Below, in pieces: positions 8,038 through 17,817 of a stretch of 64,000 nt of DNA. Origin of the DNA: Ureibacillus xyleni (GTDB lineage Bacteria; Bacillota; Bacilli; Bacillales_A; Planococcaceae). Position 1 is the stretch's first letter; each line of letters begins with the position of its first letter. Position numbers and translations under genes: made by a program. The stretch covers positions 46,305 to 110,304 of the forward strand of contig NZ_OBMQ01000014.1 in assembly GCF_900217795.1 (NCBI RefSeq), in the 5' to 3' direction. Below the pieces are notes generated by a model. The model saw only the letters and a list, made by a program, of their open reading frames with translations. It was not told where the DNA came from and did no database searches.

Positions 8038-8688
8038 TTAATAAAGCATATCCAGAACACGAGGGTCGATTAAATTTGTATCAACTCTTAGGTCTTCTGC
8101 GTCCCTTCCATATTGCCAAGCCCAAACATTCGCATCGCAATCTGGCATTACTGGTTTAAATGGTGGCGCATCTTTTGCTTTTGTGAGCCCTATTTCTGGT
8201 TCTGCACTCCAAAGAATTGCTTGCACTGCTACTTTTTTGTCTTGGTCTACTGCTTCACAATAAGCTTCAGAAAACTTCCCTTCTGATGGATAATAGTAGA
8301 ATCCTGGTTTGTAATCCGTATTGTATAAATAATCTACATACCCTCGAATCCACGTACTATCAACTTCAAAGGACCGATCTATGTTTACAAAAATCGGTGT
8401 TCCCTTGCTTATGCCTAATCGTTTCGCCTGATATGCAGCATTCATCGCGACAACTTTTGCGTGATTTTCCCCTATTGCTCTTTTGAAATCGTTATAAATA
8501 GGCATAAGTTTAGTACCATTATGATGAAGTAACTGAATCTCATCCTTCGTTAATCCTTCTGCTGCACCCTCAACCCGTGTCAAATATCTTCCCCAATAAT
8601 CTGGTTTTCCGTATTTTTGACGTACTGCATTGTATAACTCTTGTGTTACGTTTTGAGAAGAGTCTACACCCCAATGATAAGTAACCAC
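8038..8688 (-). CDS. DUF1906 glycoside-hydrolase-like protein
   Basis: 216 aa without a signal peptide, starting at GTG preceded by AGAGG. The start YHWGVDSSQNVTQELYNAV, the segment YWGRYLTR, and PIFVNIDRSF resemble the Rv2525c-like DUF1906 (TIM-barrel, glycosidase-like) family found in cell-wall-related proteins. The C-terminal part ends in WAWQYGRDAEDLRVDTNLID, which looks like the end of GH25 barrels. A role in cell wall turnover is plausible. Export without a signal peptide would need another route, for example release on mother-cell lysis. Confidence 0.8.
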   Translation of the reverse strand: MVTYHWGVDSSQNVTQELYNAVRQKYGKPDYWGRYLTRVEGAAEGLTKDEIQLLHHNGTKLMPIYNDFKRAIGENHAKVVAMNAAYQAKRLGISKGTPIFVNIDRSFEVDSTWIRGYVDYLYNTDYKPGFYYYPSEGKFSEAYCEAVDQDKKVAVQAILWSAEPEIGLTKAKDAPPFKPVMPDCDANVWAWQYGRDAEDLRVDTNLIDPRVLDMLY

Positions 8689-8838
8689 CTGCGTACCTCT
8701 TTTCTATTAAATTTTGTTCATGAAATCTGACAAGTCTAATCACCGTAAATTTTGAAACATATAATGTTTACTAGACATGTGACCTAATTTTTCAAATCTC
8801 CATCTATTTATATGAAATATTGAAGGAGTGTGTGATAA

Positions 8839-9765
8839 ATGAGCAAAGGATGGACGAAAAACGACATTGGTGATTTGACGGGTAAAGTAATAATTGTAAC
8901 AGGAGCAAATAGTGGTTTAGGCTATGAAACGTGTTTAGCCCTTGCAGAAAAAAATGCTAGCGTAGTCCTTGCTGTACGGAACTTGAATAAAGGACTCGAG
9001 GCAATTGATAAAATAAAAGCAATTGTTCCACATGCAAACTGTCATGCAATGCAATTAGATTTAAATGATTTGGCGAGCATTCGCGAATTTGTTCATCAAT
9101 TTAAAGCAAGGTATACTTCACTTTCGATTTTGATTAATAATGCGGGCATCATGGCTTCATCTTATCAGCAAACGAAAGATGGATTTGAATCGCAAGTAGG
9201 TATTAATTATCTTGGTCACTTCGCATTAACTGGGCTATTATTAGATTTATTAATCAAAACGCCTAATTCCAGAGTTGTCTCTGTAGGCTCTCTCATTGCA
9301 CATAAGACAAAACCGCAGTTTCATAACTTTAAAGGTTCAAAAAGTACGAAACCTCTTAAGTATTATGGAGAAAGTAAACTAGCTTGTATGATGTTTGCAA
9401 AAGAGTTACAGTATCGTTTTCGATTAAGTAATATAAGTACGAAAAGTATTGCGAGTCATCCAGGGATCTCTCAAACGAAACTATTTGCAAGGGGTTCGCG
9501 AAAGTTATCGAAAAAACTAATGCGGGTATCGTTAAATTTTGTTGGGCAACGGGCTGAATCAGGCGCTTATCCGATTCTCTATGCAGCGACAGATCCAAGT
9601 ATCCGAGGCGGGGAATATATTGGTCCAGATGGCCGAGGTGGAAGTAAAGGAGAGCCAACAGAGCTTGAAATACTAGATGAATTATATAGTGAACATGTTG
9701 CAAGTAATTTGTGGAAACTTTCTGAGACGTTAACAGGAGTTAAATATAAATTTAAGTCAAAGTAA
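8839..9765 (+). CDS. Short-chain dehydrogenase, retinol-dehydrogenase-like
   Basis: 308 aa SDR with TGANSGLG at about residue 19, NNAG near 101 and the catalytic YGESK near 175. The extended C-terminus (GEYIGPDGRGGSKGEPTELE) is typical of the bacterial relatives of WW-domain oxidoreductase/retinol dehydrogenases. GGAGTGTGTG precedes the ATG. Substrate unknown. It is followed by the phased repeat array rather than by an obvious terminator. Confidence 0.85.
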   Translation: MSKGWTKNDIGDLTGKVIIVTGANSGLGYETCLALAEKNASVVLAVRNLNKGLEAIDKIKAIVPHANCHAMQLDLNDLASIREFVHQFKARYTSLSILINNAGIMASSYQQTKDGFESQVGINYLGHFALTGLLLDLLIKTPNSRVVSVGSLIAHKTKPQFHNFKGSKSTKPLKYYGESKLACMMFAKELQYRFRLSNISTKSIASHPGISQTKLFARGSRKLSKKLMRVSLNFVGQRAESGAYPILYAATDPSIRGGEYIGPDGRGGSKGEPTELEILDELYSEHVASNLWKLSETLTGVKYKFKSK

Positions 9766-9796
9766 GTTAAAATGTTATCAGTAGAAAGTGATGCTA

Positions 9797-9935
9797 AGTG
9801 CACAAAACATAAAGTCAAATGCACAAAACGTGATCCAAGTGCACAAAACATAAAGTCAAATGCACAAAACGTGATCCAAGTGCACAAAACATAAAGTCAA
9901 ATGCACAAAACAAGTTACCAAATGCACAAAATGTC
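9797..9935. repeat. Phased TGCACAAAA array (about 21-bp spacing)
   Basis: Seven copies of TGCACAAAA lie at a spacing of 20-21 bases (CAAAA begins at 9803, 9824, 9844, 9865, 9885, 9906, 9927). At a larger scale the unit repeats with a period of 41. The array fills the gap between the SDR gene and the gene at 9958. A related array occurs at 32970-33090. Confidence 0.9.
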
Positions 9936-9957
9936 TTAGAAAGGACCTCAACTCAAA

Positions 9958-10320
9958 ATGGAAACCGTCATAAAGAATGAGTCCATAAAATCTTTCCAAT
10001 CGACCATTAGAAAAACTGAAAAAGCATTAGCACAGATGACTGAAAAGAGCGCAAATACGAATTTAATAAAGAAACGACTCAAAGCTTTTAACATTGGCCT
10101 CGCAGTATTGGAGACCCTTTGGAACGATATACCACATCATTATACCCAAGAAGAAATAGAGGAAGCTCGCAACGTTTTAGCCGGTTTATTGCCGTCAATT
10201 GAAACAATTTACAGGAAGTCAAAAGTAGGAAGTCCTCAAAAAACGCTTCTAGAAAGAAGAATAAAGGCGATGGAACTAGCTGTAGAAGAGATTGATAGAC
10301 ATATAAAACCATGTAAGTAG
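9958..10320 (+). CDS. Small helical protein of unknown function
   Basis: 120 aa, charged and predicted almost wholly helical, without signal peptide or membrane segment. The arrangement suggests helical hairpins (KALAQMTEKSANTNLIKKR, then LERRIKAMELAVEEIDRHIK). AAAGGA precedes the ATG at a rather long spacing. A strong terminator overlaps the stop codon, which supports expression. I do not recognise the family. It sits directly after the phased repeat array, which could therefore lie in its leader. Confidence 0.65.
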   Translation: METVIKNESIKSFQSTIRKTEKALAQMTEKSANTNLIKKRLKAFNIGLAVLETLWNDIPHHYTQEEIEEARNVLAGLLPSIETIYRKSKVGSPQKTLLERRIKAMELAVEEIDRHIKPCK

Positions 10321-10350
10321 CCTGCTTAGTGAGCTACTTACATGGTTTTT
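10305..10350. terminator. Strong bidirectional terminator
   Basis: AAACCATGTAAGTAGC (10306-10321) pairs with GCTACTTACATGGTTT (10333-10348), flanked by A and T runs, between convergent genes. It overlaps the stop codons. Confidence 0.92.
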
Positions 10351-11929
10351 ATTTACGTGTATATACAATTTTCCCGGCTACAACGGTTTTCACTGCTTTC
10401 GCCTGTACCATGTCTTCAGATGATCCGTCAAATAAATCACGGTCAAAAATGGAAAAATCCGCGTCATAGCCTTTTTTAATTAACCCACGTTCATGTTCTT
10501 TGCAAATAGCTTGGGCACTACCGTACGTATACATTCGGATGGCTTCAAAGCGGGAAAGTTTTTCGGAAGGAAGATACCCTTCATGGTTATCCCCTACTTT
10601 TTTACGCTCAACTGCGGCATAAATAGATAATAAAGGATCAATTTCTTCAATTGGTGCATCGGTTCCAGCAGCACACATAAAACCACGGTCTAATAACTTT
10701 TTCCACGAATATGCATATTCGAGTCGCTCTTCCCCGAGGCGATGGATGACCCATGGAAAATCAGAAGGAACAAAGGCAGGTTGTAAGTCTAAAACTACGG
10801 GCAGTTTCGAGATGCGTTCCACCAAATTCTCATTTAACACCACACAATGGATAAGACGATCTCTTTTACCTTTTGGTGCAGGATATTTTTCAATGGCTTT
10901 AATAATTTGTTCTGCACCTGCGTCTCCTATTATGTGAACAGCAATTGCTTCATTATACTGACGCGCGAGTTTAACTAAATTCTCGATTTCTTCATCAGTA
11001 TGAATTAATAATCCTTTATTGTTTGGTTGGTCGGCATATGGTTCCAATAACGCAGCAGTTGCACCACCTAAAGCCCCGTCAGTAAAAATTTTCATTGCAC
11101 CTGGTTCAATAAAAGGTTCGTCAAATTCCACATTTGCTTTCATCATTTCTTCAAAAACAGCATTATGACGTAATAAATTAACACGGAAATGTTGTTTTTC
11201 CCCTATTACTCTTTTATACGCAGTTAAGGGATTTTTGAAATGCCCGAAGTAGCTCATATCCTCTGAATGTCCACCAGTTAACCCCTTTGACAACATGTCA
11301 TCGATGGCGATATTAAGTTCGTCCACTAATGTTTCAATATAACTTTCCCCTTCACGAGGAATCGACTCAGTGACGAAATTTGTTGCTTGGTCATAAAGTA
11401 ACCCGTTTAGTTTCCCTTGAGAATCCCGTCCAATTTCCCCGCCTTTAGGTGAGATACTATCCTCAGTAATTCCGCCATTTTTAAGCGCGGATGTGTTCCC
11501 TAACACAACATGATGGCAAATACGGGTAAGCAATATTGGCTCTTTGCGTATTTCATCAAGTTCACTGATTGTCGGAATTCTTTTGTCTGGAAAGTTATTT
11601 TCATTCCACCCTTCCCCGAATAACCATTGATCAGCTGGCGTGTTTTTTGCCGCTTCCCTTATTAACTCAAGCATTTCCTCTGCAGTTTTAGCTTGTGCTA
11701 AATTAAGGCGAACTAGTTTTTCACCTTGGAATAGGATGTGTAAATGGCTATCCACAAAGCCAGGATACATCGTGGCGCCTTGTAAATCGTGTAGTTCATC
11801 AGCTTGAGATTGTAATTCCTCAAAGTTCCCTACTGCAGTAATTTTCCCTTGTTCCACTAGTACCGCTTCTACTGTTTCATGTTCTTTTTCCATCGTGTAA
11901 ATTTTTCCGCCATACCAAAGTTGTTTCAT
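10349..11929 (-). CDS. YtcJ-like metal-dependent amidohydrolase
   Basis: 526 aa amidohydrolase-superfamily enzyme. Key elements are the strand-1 metal motif FVDSHLHIL near residue 58, ENNFPDKR in the middle, a candidate metal-ligand His in AVHIIGDAGAEQ, and the late Asp in CAAGTDAPIEEIDPL. The closing segment (GYDADFSIFDRDLF) is the usual beta-sandwich end. AAAGGA precedes the ATG. Relatives cleave N-acyl or formamide-type bonds. The physiological substrate is unknown. The sirtuin gene lies 18 bases upstream, so the two are probably cotranscribed. Confidence 0.88.
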   Translation of the reverse strand: MKQLWYGGKIYTMEKEHETVEAVLVEQGKITAVGNFEELQSQADELHDLQGATMYPGFVDSHLHILFQGEKLVRLNLAQAKTAEEMLELIREAAKNTPADQWLFGEGWNENNFPDKRIPTISELDEIRKEPILLTRICHHVVLGNTSALKNGGITEDSISPKGGEIGRDSQGKLNGLLYDQATNFVTESIPREGESYIETLVDELNIAIDDMLSKGLTGGHSEDMSYFGHFKNPLTAYKRVIGEKQHFRVNLLRHNAVFEEMMKANVEFDEPFIEPGAMKIFTDGALGGATAALLEPYADQPNNKGLLIHTDEEIENLVKLARQYNEAIAVHIIGDAGAEQIIKAIEKYPAPKGKRDRLIHCVVLNENLVERISKLPVVLDLQPAFVPSDFPWVIHRLGEERLEYAYSWKKLLDRGFMCAAGTDAPIEEIDPLLSIYAAVERKKVGDNHEGYLPSEKLSRFEAIRMYTYGSAQAICKEHERGLIKKGYDADFSIFDRDLFDGSSEDMVQAKAVKTVVAGKIVYTRK

Positions 11930-11947
11930 TTGAACAATCCTTTCAAT

Positions 11948-12664
11948 CTAACGAGTAAGTAATTGATTAATGTTAGTTAGTATCTCTTTCGCTTTTCCTT
12001 CAATGACTAAATCAAAATAATTTGCATTACTAGTAATATCTTTATTAATAAATACAGTTCTTCCCTTTGTCATTGTTGGAAGTTGATTTACTGGGTACAC
12101 TTCAAGACTAGTTCCAATCACAATTACTAGTTGCGCTTCCCGTATTGCATTAAGTGCTATCATCCAACTATCTTCAGGTAAACTCTCCCCAAATAATACA
12201 ATATTTGGTCGTAAATTGCCTTCGCAGTGCACACATTTCTCTTTTTCGATAAATGCCTCTCTTGTTGCAGGTGCATCACAATGTGCACATCTAAATTTTT
12301 GGATAGACCCATGAAGTTCTGCTACGTTTTGATTTCCTGCTTTAGAATGGAAGCCATCAACATTTTGCGTTGTGACTGTATGCACAATGCCCCGTTTCTC
12401 CCAATCTGCTATAATATAATGCCCATCATGTGGCTCGCATGTATCTAAAGTTGTGAGTCTCATAGAATAAAATTCGTGAAACAAGTCATAATTATTTTCT
12501 AATGCGGAAACGTGCGCTACGGTATGAGGGTCTATATTTTTCCACCAACCTGAAGACGACCGAAAATCTGGAATCCCGCTTTCTGTTGACATCCCAGCTC
12601 CAGTAAGAATAACCGTGTTTTTGGAAGTTTCAAGCCAATCACGAACCGTTGTTAAATTGTTCAT
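11948..12664 (-). CDS. Sir2-family NAD-dependent protein deacylase
   Basis: 238 aa. Sirtuin motifs are in order: GAGMSTESGIPDFRS, TQNVDGFHSKAG with the catalytic His following in ELHGS, two CxxC zinc pairs (CAHC and CVHC), and GTSLEVYPV. The ATG at 12664 is preferred because AAAGGGG is 8 bases upstream; the in-frame TTG farther out lacks a site. The enzyme removes acyl groups from lysines with NAD. It is upstream of, and probably cotranscribed with, the amidohydrolase. Confidence 0.92.
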   Translation of the reverse strand: MNNLTTVRDWLETSKNTVILTGAGMSTESGIPDFRSSSGWWKNIDPHTVAHVSALENNYDLFHEFYSMRLTTLDTCEPHDGHYIIADWEKRGIVHTVTTQNVDGFHSKAGNQNVAELHGSIQKFRCAHCDAPATREAFIEKEKCVHCEGNLRPNIVLFGESLPEDSWMIALNAIREAQLVIVIGTSLEVYPVNQLPTMTKGRTVFINKDITSNANYFDLVIEGKAKEILTNINQLLTR

Positions 12665-12761
12665 CCATATTTCCCCTTTCAACTACTCTTCTATAATTAC
12701 ATTCGATATTGAATGAAAAATTCCTATTACTTAAAAGTAGGGAAAATGGACTAAGAAAAAT

Positions 12762-12905
12762 ATGTTGTTGGCAGTTTGTATCCCAATATTTTTTGTTGCA
12801 TTATTCGGAGTAGGATTTTATCAGAGGATTTATACGAAAAAATTGAAATGGAAAAATAAAAAGAATGATGGTGAAGTTGTAGCACTAAAAAGATATGGTG
12901 AATAG
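12762..12905 (+). CDS. Possible small single-span membrane protein
   Basis: 47 codons. One hydrophobic segment (AVCIPIFFVALFGVGFY) is followed by a strongly basic tail (KKLKWKNKKN), a common design for small membrane proteins in Bacillus. It ends just before a terminator-like hairpin. The ribosome binding site is poor (AAGAAAAAT), so coding is only possible. Confidence 0.4.
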   Translation: MLLAVCIPIFFVALFGVGFYQRIYTKKLKWKNKKNDGEVVALKRYGE

Positions 12906-12919
12906 TCATGGGGGAAATA

Positions 12920-12955
12920 AAAGCGTATTAGGGATTGGTTCTCTAATACGCTATA
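12920..12955. terminator. Bidirectional terminator
   Basis: AGCGTATTAG (12922-12931) pairs with CTAATACGCT (12943-12952). It overlaps the end of the VanW gene. Confidence 0.8.
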
Positions 12956-13868
12956 ATTCATTTTTCAGTATTTCTGCATATTCTTGTGATGTTTTAATTT
13001 GAATGGTTATTACACCTGGTAAGTAATAAGTTTTAATTATAAATGGAATGCCGGTTGTATTTTGAAATTGATAGTCTAAGCCGCCAAAGGAAACCGTTGC
13101 ATCTCTCCCCTTTGGTACATAACCAATATCTCTAGAATGGCGATGTCTTTCAATCGTTTTTACGCCTAGTAAATCGACCGCATTAAACAGCGTAGAAGAA
13201 GTTTGGCAAATTCCTCCCCCAATCCCCATCACTAATTTACCCTTTATTATTTCTGGAGCCTCTTGATAGCCTGTTGTAACATCTCTTGGTCCGACAGTTG
13301 TATTAAAAGAGAAAATGTCACCACTACCAACGATCACGTTATTTATTGCGATTGCCGATAACTCAATATTTTTACTACGGCCACTGTTTGCACTATTAAA
13401 AAAAGTTGTATAGGATGCTAAGACAACTTCATTTAAGTAAGGTACATCTGACTTTTTATAATCGCTCTCCGTATAAATTAATGGTAACTCCACTTCCCCA
13501 CCAGAAAAAGACAGTTCTAATATATTATTTACTAATGCCGCCTCGTCAACGGTAATAAGTGGCCTACCCATAATCACTTCTCCACTTATATCTAAACGGT
13601 CTAAAATCATAGGTTTTCTATAGCCTTTAGAAAAATCCTCAACCCAAGTTTCGATTGTTTGCTTATATGATTCAAAGCTTGTTAATAGTAGCAAATCATC
13701 TGGTACAATTTCCTTTACTATCTTATCAGAAAATGGGTCAACAATTTTTATCGCTCGATTTTCGGAGATAACATCATTAAACGGAAAAAAAGCGAACGTT
13801 TGATAAGGGATAAGCAAAACGATAGTAAATAAAAAAACAGCACATTTAGTCTTCAATACATAACCCAA
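12951..13868 (-). CDS. VanW-family exported protein, last gene of the germination operon
   Basis: About 300 aa. A signal peptide follows the start (KTKCAVFLFTIVLLIPYQTFA). The VanW core runs from FNTTVGPRDVTTGYQEAP through GGGICQTSSTLFNA to HRHSRDIGYVPKGRDATVS. The start is either the TTG at 13868 or the TTG at 13856; the second gives a cleaner signal peptide. Only about 50 bases separate it from the GerC gene, so it probably belongs to that operon. VanW is a peptidoglycan-linked family of unknown chemistry. Its position suggests a role in spore germination or cortex handling, which is inference. Confidence 0.85.
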   Translation of the reverse strand: MGYVLKTKCAVFLFTIVLLIPYQTFAFFPFNDVISENRAIKIVDPFSDKIVKEIVPDDLLLLTSFESYKQTIETWVEDFSKGYRKPMILDRLDISGEVIMGRPLITVDEAALVNNILELSFSGGEVELPLIYTESDYKKSDVPYLNEVVLASYTTFFNSANSGRSKNIELSAIAINNVIVGSGDIFSFNTTVGPRDVTTGYQEAPEIIKGKLVMGIGGGICQTSSTLFNAVDLLGVKTIERHRHSRDIGYVPKGRDATVSFGGLDYQFQNTTGIPFIIKTYYLPGVITIQIKTSQEYAEILKNEL

Positions 13869-13919
13869 CCTGTCTTTTGAAATTATGTAAGTTCTTAAAT
13901 GTACTGTTCCCCTTATTTT

Positions 13920-15038
13920 TTATTCAAATACCCCATTACGGAAAATTTCAATATTTACTTTGACATTCACTTTCATATTTGGGTACATTTGATGCCACTT
14001 TGCCTCTGTTAATCCAGAATTTCGAACACTAGCATAATAATCATCCCCAAAACCAAATATATCGGAATTTTTCTCCTGGGTATATTTAATAATTCTTGAT
14101 ATTTCACTTTCCATCTTGTCGCCAATAGCTTTTTCTAATTTTTTTGTTACTTCCGGTCTTCCAGTGTTTTCGTTCGAGTGTAATTCAATTAAACGACATC
14201 CAAAATCAACTGTAACGTCAAACTCCGGTGTTGAAGGGTTCGTTAAATTTATGGAACGTTTAGATTTTATGGAATCAATCGATACTTCTAATTTATCATC
14301 TTGATCCCTATCATGATTTAAAGTGTTTCCAGGTAAAGACAGTTCCACTGAACCAGCTTTAAATTTATCACGAAGCATAATTACATAGAATGCATCTTCT
14401 GAAGAGAGCTCTCCAACCATCTTAGATTTATTGAATATTGCAAGTCCATTAATTTTAATTATTTGCCCTTCCTTTTTTATTATCGGCATGGCAATGTCAC
14501 GAAATGGTGAATAATTGTTCCTCACAACTTCATGTAACGTAGACGATACAGAGTGTTGTTCTTCTACGTTGTGATCAATTAAATTAAATACATGTTGCCC
14601 AATGTCCGTAATATTTTCATATTGAGCTTCAATAATTTCTTTCGTAGTTCCATCAGCTACTGCTAAATAAATACTGCTACTAATTTCAGAATTCATCATG
14701 GTTGTATGCAAAGTTTGTTCAATACTATCTTGAGCTAATTTTTTTCCAAATAATAAAACGCGGAGTTGACCAGCCATAATTTTTTTCGATGTTTGCAGGT
14801 TCACTTTTATGCTAGTTCCGTTACTAGTTTCTTCAGTATTGGATTGTGTTTCTAAACTACTTTTATCATCAGGAGATACTTGTCGAACAGTTAATGTTGT
14901 CGTTACTTTATCTTCTTCCTCAAGGTCGTATCCGAGTAAAGTTGTGATACTAATTCTTTCAAGTATTTTTTGTTCTGTACATCCTGCTACAAACAAAGTG
15001 CAAATGAGTAAAATTAATATTGGTTTAGTTTTCTTCAT
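13920..15038 (-). CDS. GerC-family spore germination lipoprotein (germinant receptor C subunit)
   Basis: 372 aa lipoprotein with lipobox VAGC at residues 17-20 and the Ger(x)C core (ERISITTLLGYDLEEEDK near the N-terminus, NGLAIFNKSKMVGELS in the middle, and the final WHQMYPNMKVNVKVNIE). It overlaps the end of the GerB gene by 14 bases. In the family, the C subunit is anchored to the outer face of the spore inner membrane and forms a complex with the A and B subunits. Confidence 0.92.
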   Translation of the reverse strand: MKKTKPILILLICTLFVAGCTEQKILERISITTLLGYDLEEEDKVTTTLTVRQVSPDDKSSLETQSNTEETSNGTSIKVNLQTSKKIMAGQLRVLLFGKKLAQDSIEQTLHTTMMNSEISSSIYLAVADGTTKEIIEAQYENITDIGQHVFNLIDHNVEEQHSVSSTLHEVVRNNYSPFRDIAMPIIKKEGQIIKINGLAIFNKSKMVGELSSEDAFYVIMLRDKFKAGSVELSLPGNTLNHDRDQDDKLEVSIDSIKSKRSINLTNPSTPEFDVTVDFGCRLIELHSNENTGRPEVTKKLEKAIGDKMESEISRIIKYTQEKNSDIFGFGDDYYASVRNSGLTEAKWHQMYPNMKVNVKVNIEIFRNGVFE

Positions 15039-16146
15039 TTTTGCTCACCTGCGATTTTTTTATTTTTTTCTTTATAAATGCAAATAGGAATAAAATAAAA
15101 GGATAAACAAAAACAACAATAAACGCTACTTTACCAAAATAATCATTTAGCATATTAATAGTCGCTCTTTTATTTACATACAAGTTGACTACAAAAATAA
15201 TTAAGACAAAAAAGAACGTAAATTTTTTCGTACTAATGAATTTCATCCGAAGTACCCCTCGGTAAGCTGACCACATATATAAACAAAGGTTTGGCAAGAT
15301 GATGATCAGCCAAATACAAATTGTGATAATTTCAACTCTCTCTATAAATGGAAGACGGATAATACTAAATAAAGTTAAAGTTGCCCAAATCGTTTTGGAT
15401 AATTGTTCTCCACTAAAAAAAGTAAGAGATATTAACAATATGGATAAATATAGAAATAAAGTAAACAGTAACCCAAAATGGACATAACGTTTATATTTAT
15501 CCTTTTCTTTTACAAAGGGATAAATGATATTAATAATTTCAAAACCAATGATTGTAAAAGACATTGAAAGAACGCCTTTCGCAATGCCTTTCAATTCAGT
15601 ATCTAATACAGGTAATAGGAAATTTAAATCTGAATAATGTAAAGGGAAAATCAGTATTGGTGGTATCCAAAGTATAAAAAAGAAACTAAAAAAACAAATA
15701 CCGACGATTACTCGAAGTCCACCTGAAAATGCATATACGACTATGATTAATATCGTTATGCATAAGAAAATTGTATCTAAATATGGGAATACCCATGTAT
15801 TAATTACTTCAATATAGTTTTTTAAGATAGCTAAAAATGCAGCCATGCAATAAACAATGTAAATGAAATTAAGAAAATTTCCGAAATATTTACCGAAAAT
15901 ATCCAAATGAATTCCGTATAGATCATTGGATTCATACATATCTAATGTTTTCATCATCACCATGACGGCAATATGAGCCAAAACAAAACTTAGAACTAAT
16001 GAAATCCACGCATCTTGTTTGGCTTCAGAATAAAGAACGCGTTGAAATCCGTGAATCCCTACACCAATCTGGGATGCAGTAACTACATAAAAAAGGAGGA
16101 AAGCATTAAATTTTTGAGTGTTCCCAACATAAAGTGTATTTTTCAC
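15025..16146 (-). CDS. GerB-family germinant receptor permease-like subunit
   Basis: 373 aa with about ten membrane helices of the amino acid-permease-like GerAB/GerKB family (start FNAFLLFYVVTASQIGVGIHGFQR). It overlaps the GerA gene by 4 bases (ATGA) and the GerC gene by 14. This subunit is thought to bind the germinant within the membrane. The germinant is not predictable from sequence. Confidence 0.92.
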   Translation of the reverse strand: MKNTLYVGNTQKFNAFLLFYVVTASQIGVGIHGFQRVLYSEAKQDAWISLVLSFVLAHIAVMVMMKTLDMYESNDLYGIHLDIFGKYFGNFLNFIYIVYCMAAFLAILKNYIEVINTWVFPYLDTIFLCITILIIVVYAFSGGLRVIVGICFFSFFFILWIPPILIFPLHYSDLNFLLPVLDTELKGIAKGVLSMSFTIIGFEIINIIYPFVKEKDKYKRYVHFGLLFTLFLYLSILLISLTFFSGEQLSKTIWATLTLFSIIRLPFIERVEIITICIWLIIILPNLCLYMWSAYRGVLRMKFISTKKFTFFFVLIIFVVNLYVNKRATINMLNDYFGKVAFIVVFVYPFILFLFAFIKKKIKKSQVSKNEEN

Positions 16147-17666
16147 TTTGCCACCTTCTTTTCGCCCTGTTGAGATTCGTTACTATCTTCGTTTCGAGAA
16201 TTAACCGTTTGACGTTTGATAAAAGTAATTGGTAAGCGAATAATACTATTTGGCCACTGTTTAAATCTTGGTGGATAAAATGGTGCCATATAAGGTGCGC
16301 CTAAGCTTGATAAACGCAGCAAATGAATCAACATTAAACATATTGCAATCATGATGCCATAATAACCCCAGAACCCAGCTAATAAAATAATTGGGAACCT
16401 CACAATTCGGATTACATTCCCCATCATATAGTTAGGTGTTGTAAAGGATGATAGTGCTCCAAGTGCAACGATAATAATCAAAATATTACTTGTAATCCCT
16501 GCCTGAACAGCGGCAGTCCCGATAACAATACCACCAACAATCCCGATTGTTTGTCCGACTTTTGTTGGTAACTTAGCCCCTGCTTCTCTTAATAATTCAA
16601 TAATCAGTTCTAAGAGAAGAGCCTCAATGATGGGAGGAAACGGAACAATTGCTCTTGATTCGCTTAAAGGTACTAATAATGGTTGCGGAATTACTTCATA
16701 GTGATATGTGAGTGATGCTACGTATATTGGCGTTAAAAAAATCGAAGTAAAAATCGCAAAAAATCTTAATAAGCGCACAAAAGATGCAATAGGCCATCGT
16801 AAGTTTTGATCTTCTCTACTTTGGAAAAATTCAATAAATGCATAAGGGCAAAGGATTGCCATCGAACTTCCATTCACAACGATGCCAACTTTACCACTTA
16901 ATAAGCCATCACAAAATCTATCAGGTCTTTCCGTTAAAAGCATTTGCGGGAAAATCGATTTCGAATTATCATCAATTAATTCAGCTAAAACGGCACTGTC
17001 CAAAATATCTTGTATATCAAGATCTGAAATTCTTTGTCTAACTGTATTGACGTACTCTTCTGTAGCAATTCCGTGAATATATAATAAGGATAAGGAGGTT
17101 TTAGTTTGTTTTCCAAGAACAAATTTCTCATTACATAAATTGGGATTAGTTATATATCGTCGGATTAAAGAAATGTTAGTCGACAAATTTTCGTTAAACC
17201 CTACTTGCGAACCAATTACTTGAGATTCGTTTTCAGGAGCCGATAATCCCCTTGATTGATAAGCAGAAATTTTTGCGACAACAACTTTCTCGTGTCCAAC
17301 AATGTGTACAACTGCGGCACCTTGTAACATATCGCCAATAAATTTGTTCAGTTCATCGACAATATCCACTTCAGGTATCGTTAATTTTTGATGGATTGCC
17401 TCAGGAGTTTCTTCTACCTCTTGTAATTGAGTTAAGATAATCTCATTTAAGTTTTTATTATCAACTAAATTATCAACATAAACGACAATCATGTTGTCGG
17501 AAACAGAACGAACAATGAAATCGGATGGTGAATGAAGTTTTTCTTTTACAGTGAGCAAGAATTGATTTTTATCAGGAGATATTGGTTCTTTTTTTGGTTT
17601 TTCTTCATTCTTTTGTTGTTCTTTTTTTTCTTTATCTTCTTTCTTTTGCTTGTTATTCTTGAACAT
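16143..17666 (-). CDS. GerA-family germinant receptor subunit
   Basis: 507 aa. A lysine/glutamate-rich N-terminal tail (about residues 3-30) is followed by the large GerAA-type soluble domain (HSPSDFIVRSVSDN, VVHIVGHEKVVVAKISAYQSRG) and four or five membrane helices in the second half, with the family signature PFPPIIEALLLELIIELLREAGAKLP. It is the first gene of the gerA-gerB-gerC-vanW unit. Transcription in the developing forespore is expected from the family. Confidence 0.93.
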   Translation of the reverse strand: MFKNNKQKKEDKEKKEQQKNEEKPKKEPISPDKNQFLLTVKEKLHSPSDFIVRSVSDNMIVVYVDNLVDNKNLNEIILTQLQEVEETPEAIHQKLTIPEVDIVDELNKFIGDMLQGAAVVHIVGHEKVVVAKISAYQSRGLSAPENESQVIGSQVGFNENLSTNISLIRRYITNPNLCNEKFVLGKQTKTSLSLLYIHGIATEEYVNTVRQRISDLDIQDILDSAVLAELIDDNSKSIFPQMLLTERPDRFCDGLLSGKVGIVVNGSSMAILCPYAFIEFFQSREDQNLRWPIASFVRLLRFFAIFTSIFLTPIYVASLTYHYEVIPQPLLVPLSESRAIVPFPPIIEALLLELIIELLREAGAKLPTKVGQTIGIVGGIVIGTAAVQAGITSNILIIIVALGALSSFTTPNYMMGNVIRIVRFPIILLAGFWGYYGIMIAICLMLIHLLRLSSLGAPYMAPFYPPRFKQWPNSIIRLPITFIKRQTVNSRNEDSNESQQGEKKVAK

Positions 17667-17817
17667 CGCAATCTCCCCATTTTTAATCTTGTTTATCTAT
17701 TTTTTACAATGGAAGTAAAAACTATACGGTAAACAGTTTTCACCATAGAAAATGCGGTAAAGAAATTGCGCAATGAAGGGTAACATTTACAAAAACTGGT
17801 CGTTGGTCTAGCTCATT

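Noticed and set aside
9579..9887. 102-codon minus-strand open frame with repeated peptide
   Set aside because: It is a translation of the phased DNA array and the antisense of the SDR gene; no ribosome binding site.
17667..17817. Forespore sigma promoter for the ger operon
   Set aside because: Candidate boxes (TGAAAA and GTATAGT) do not have the right spacing; expected from the family but not shown.
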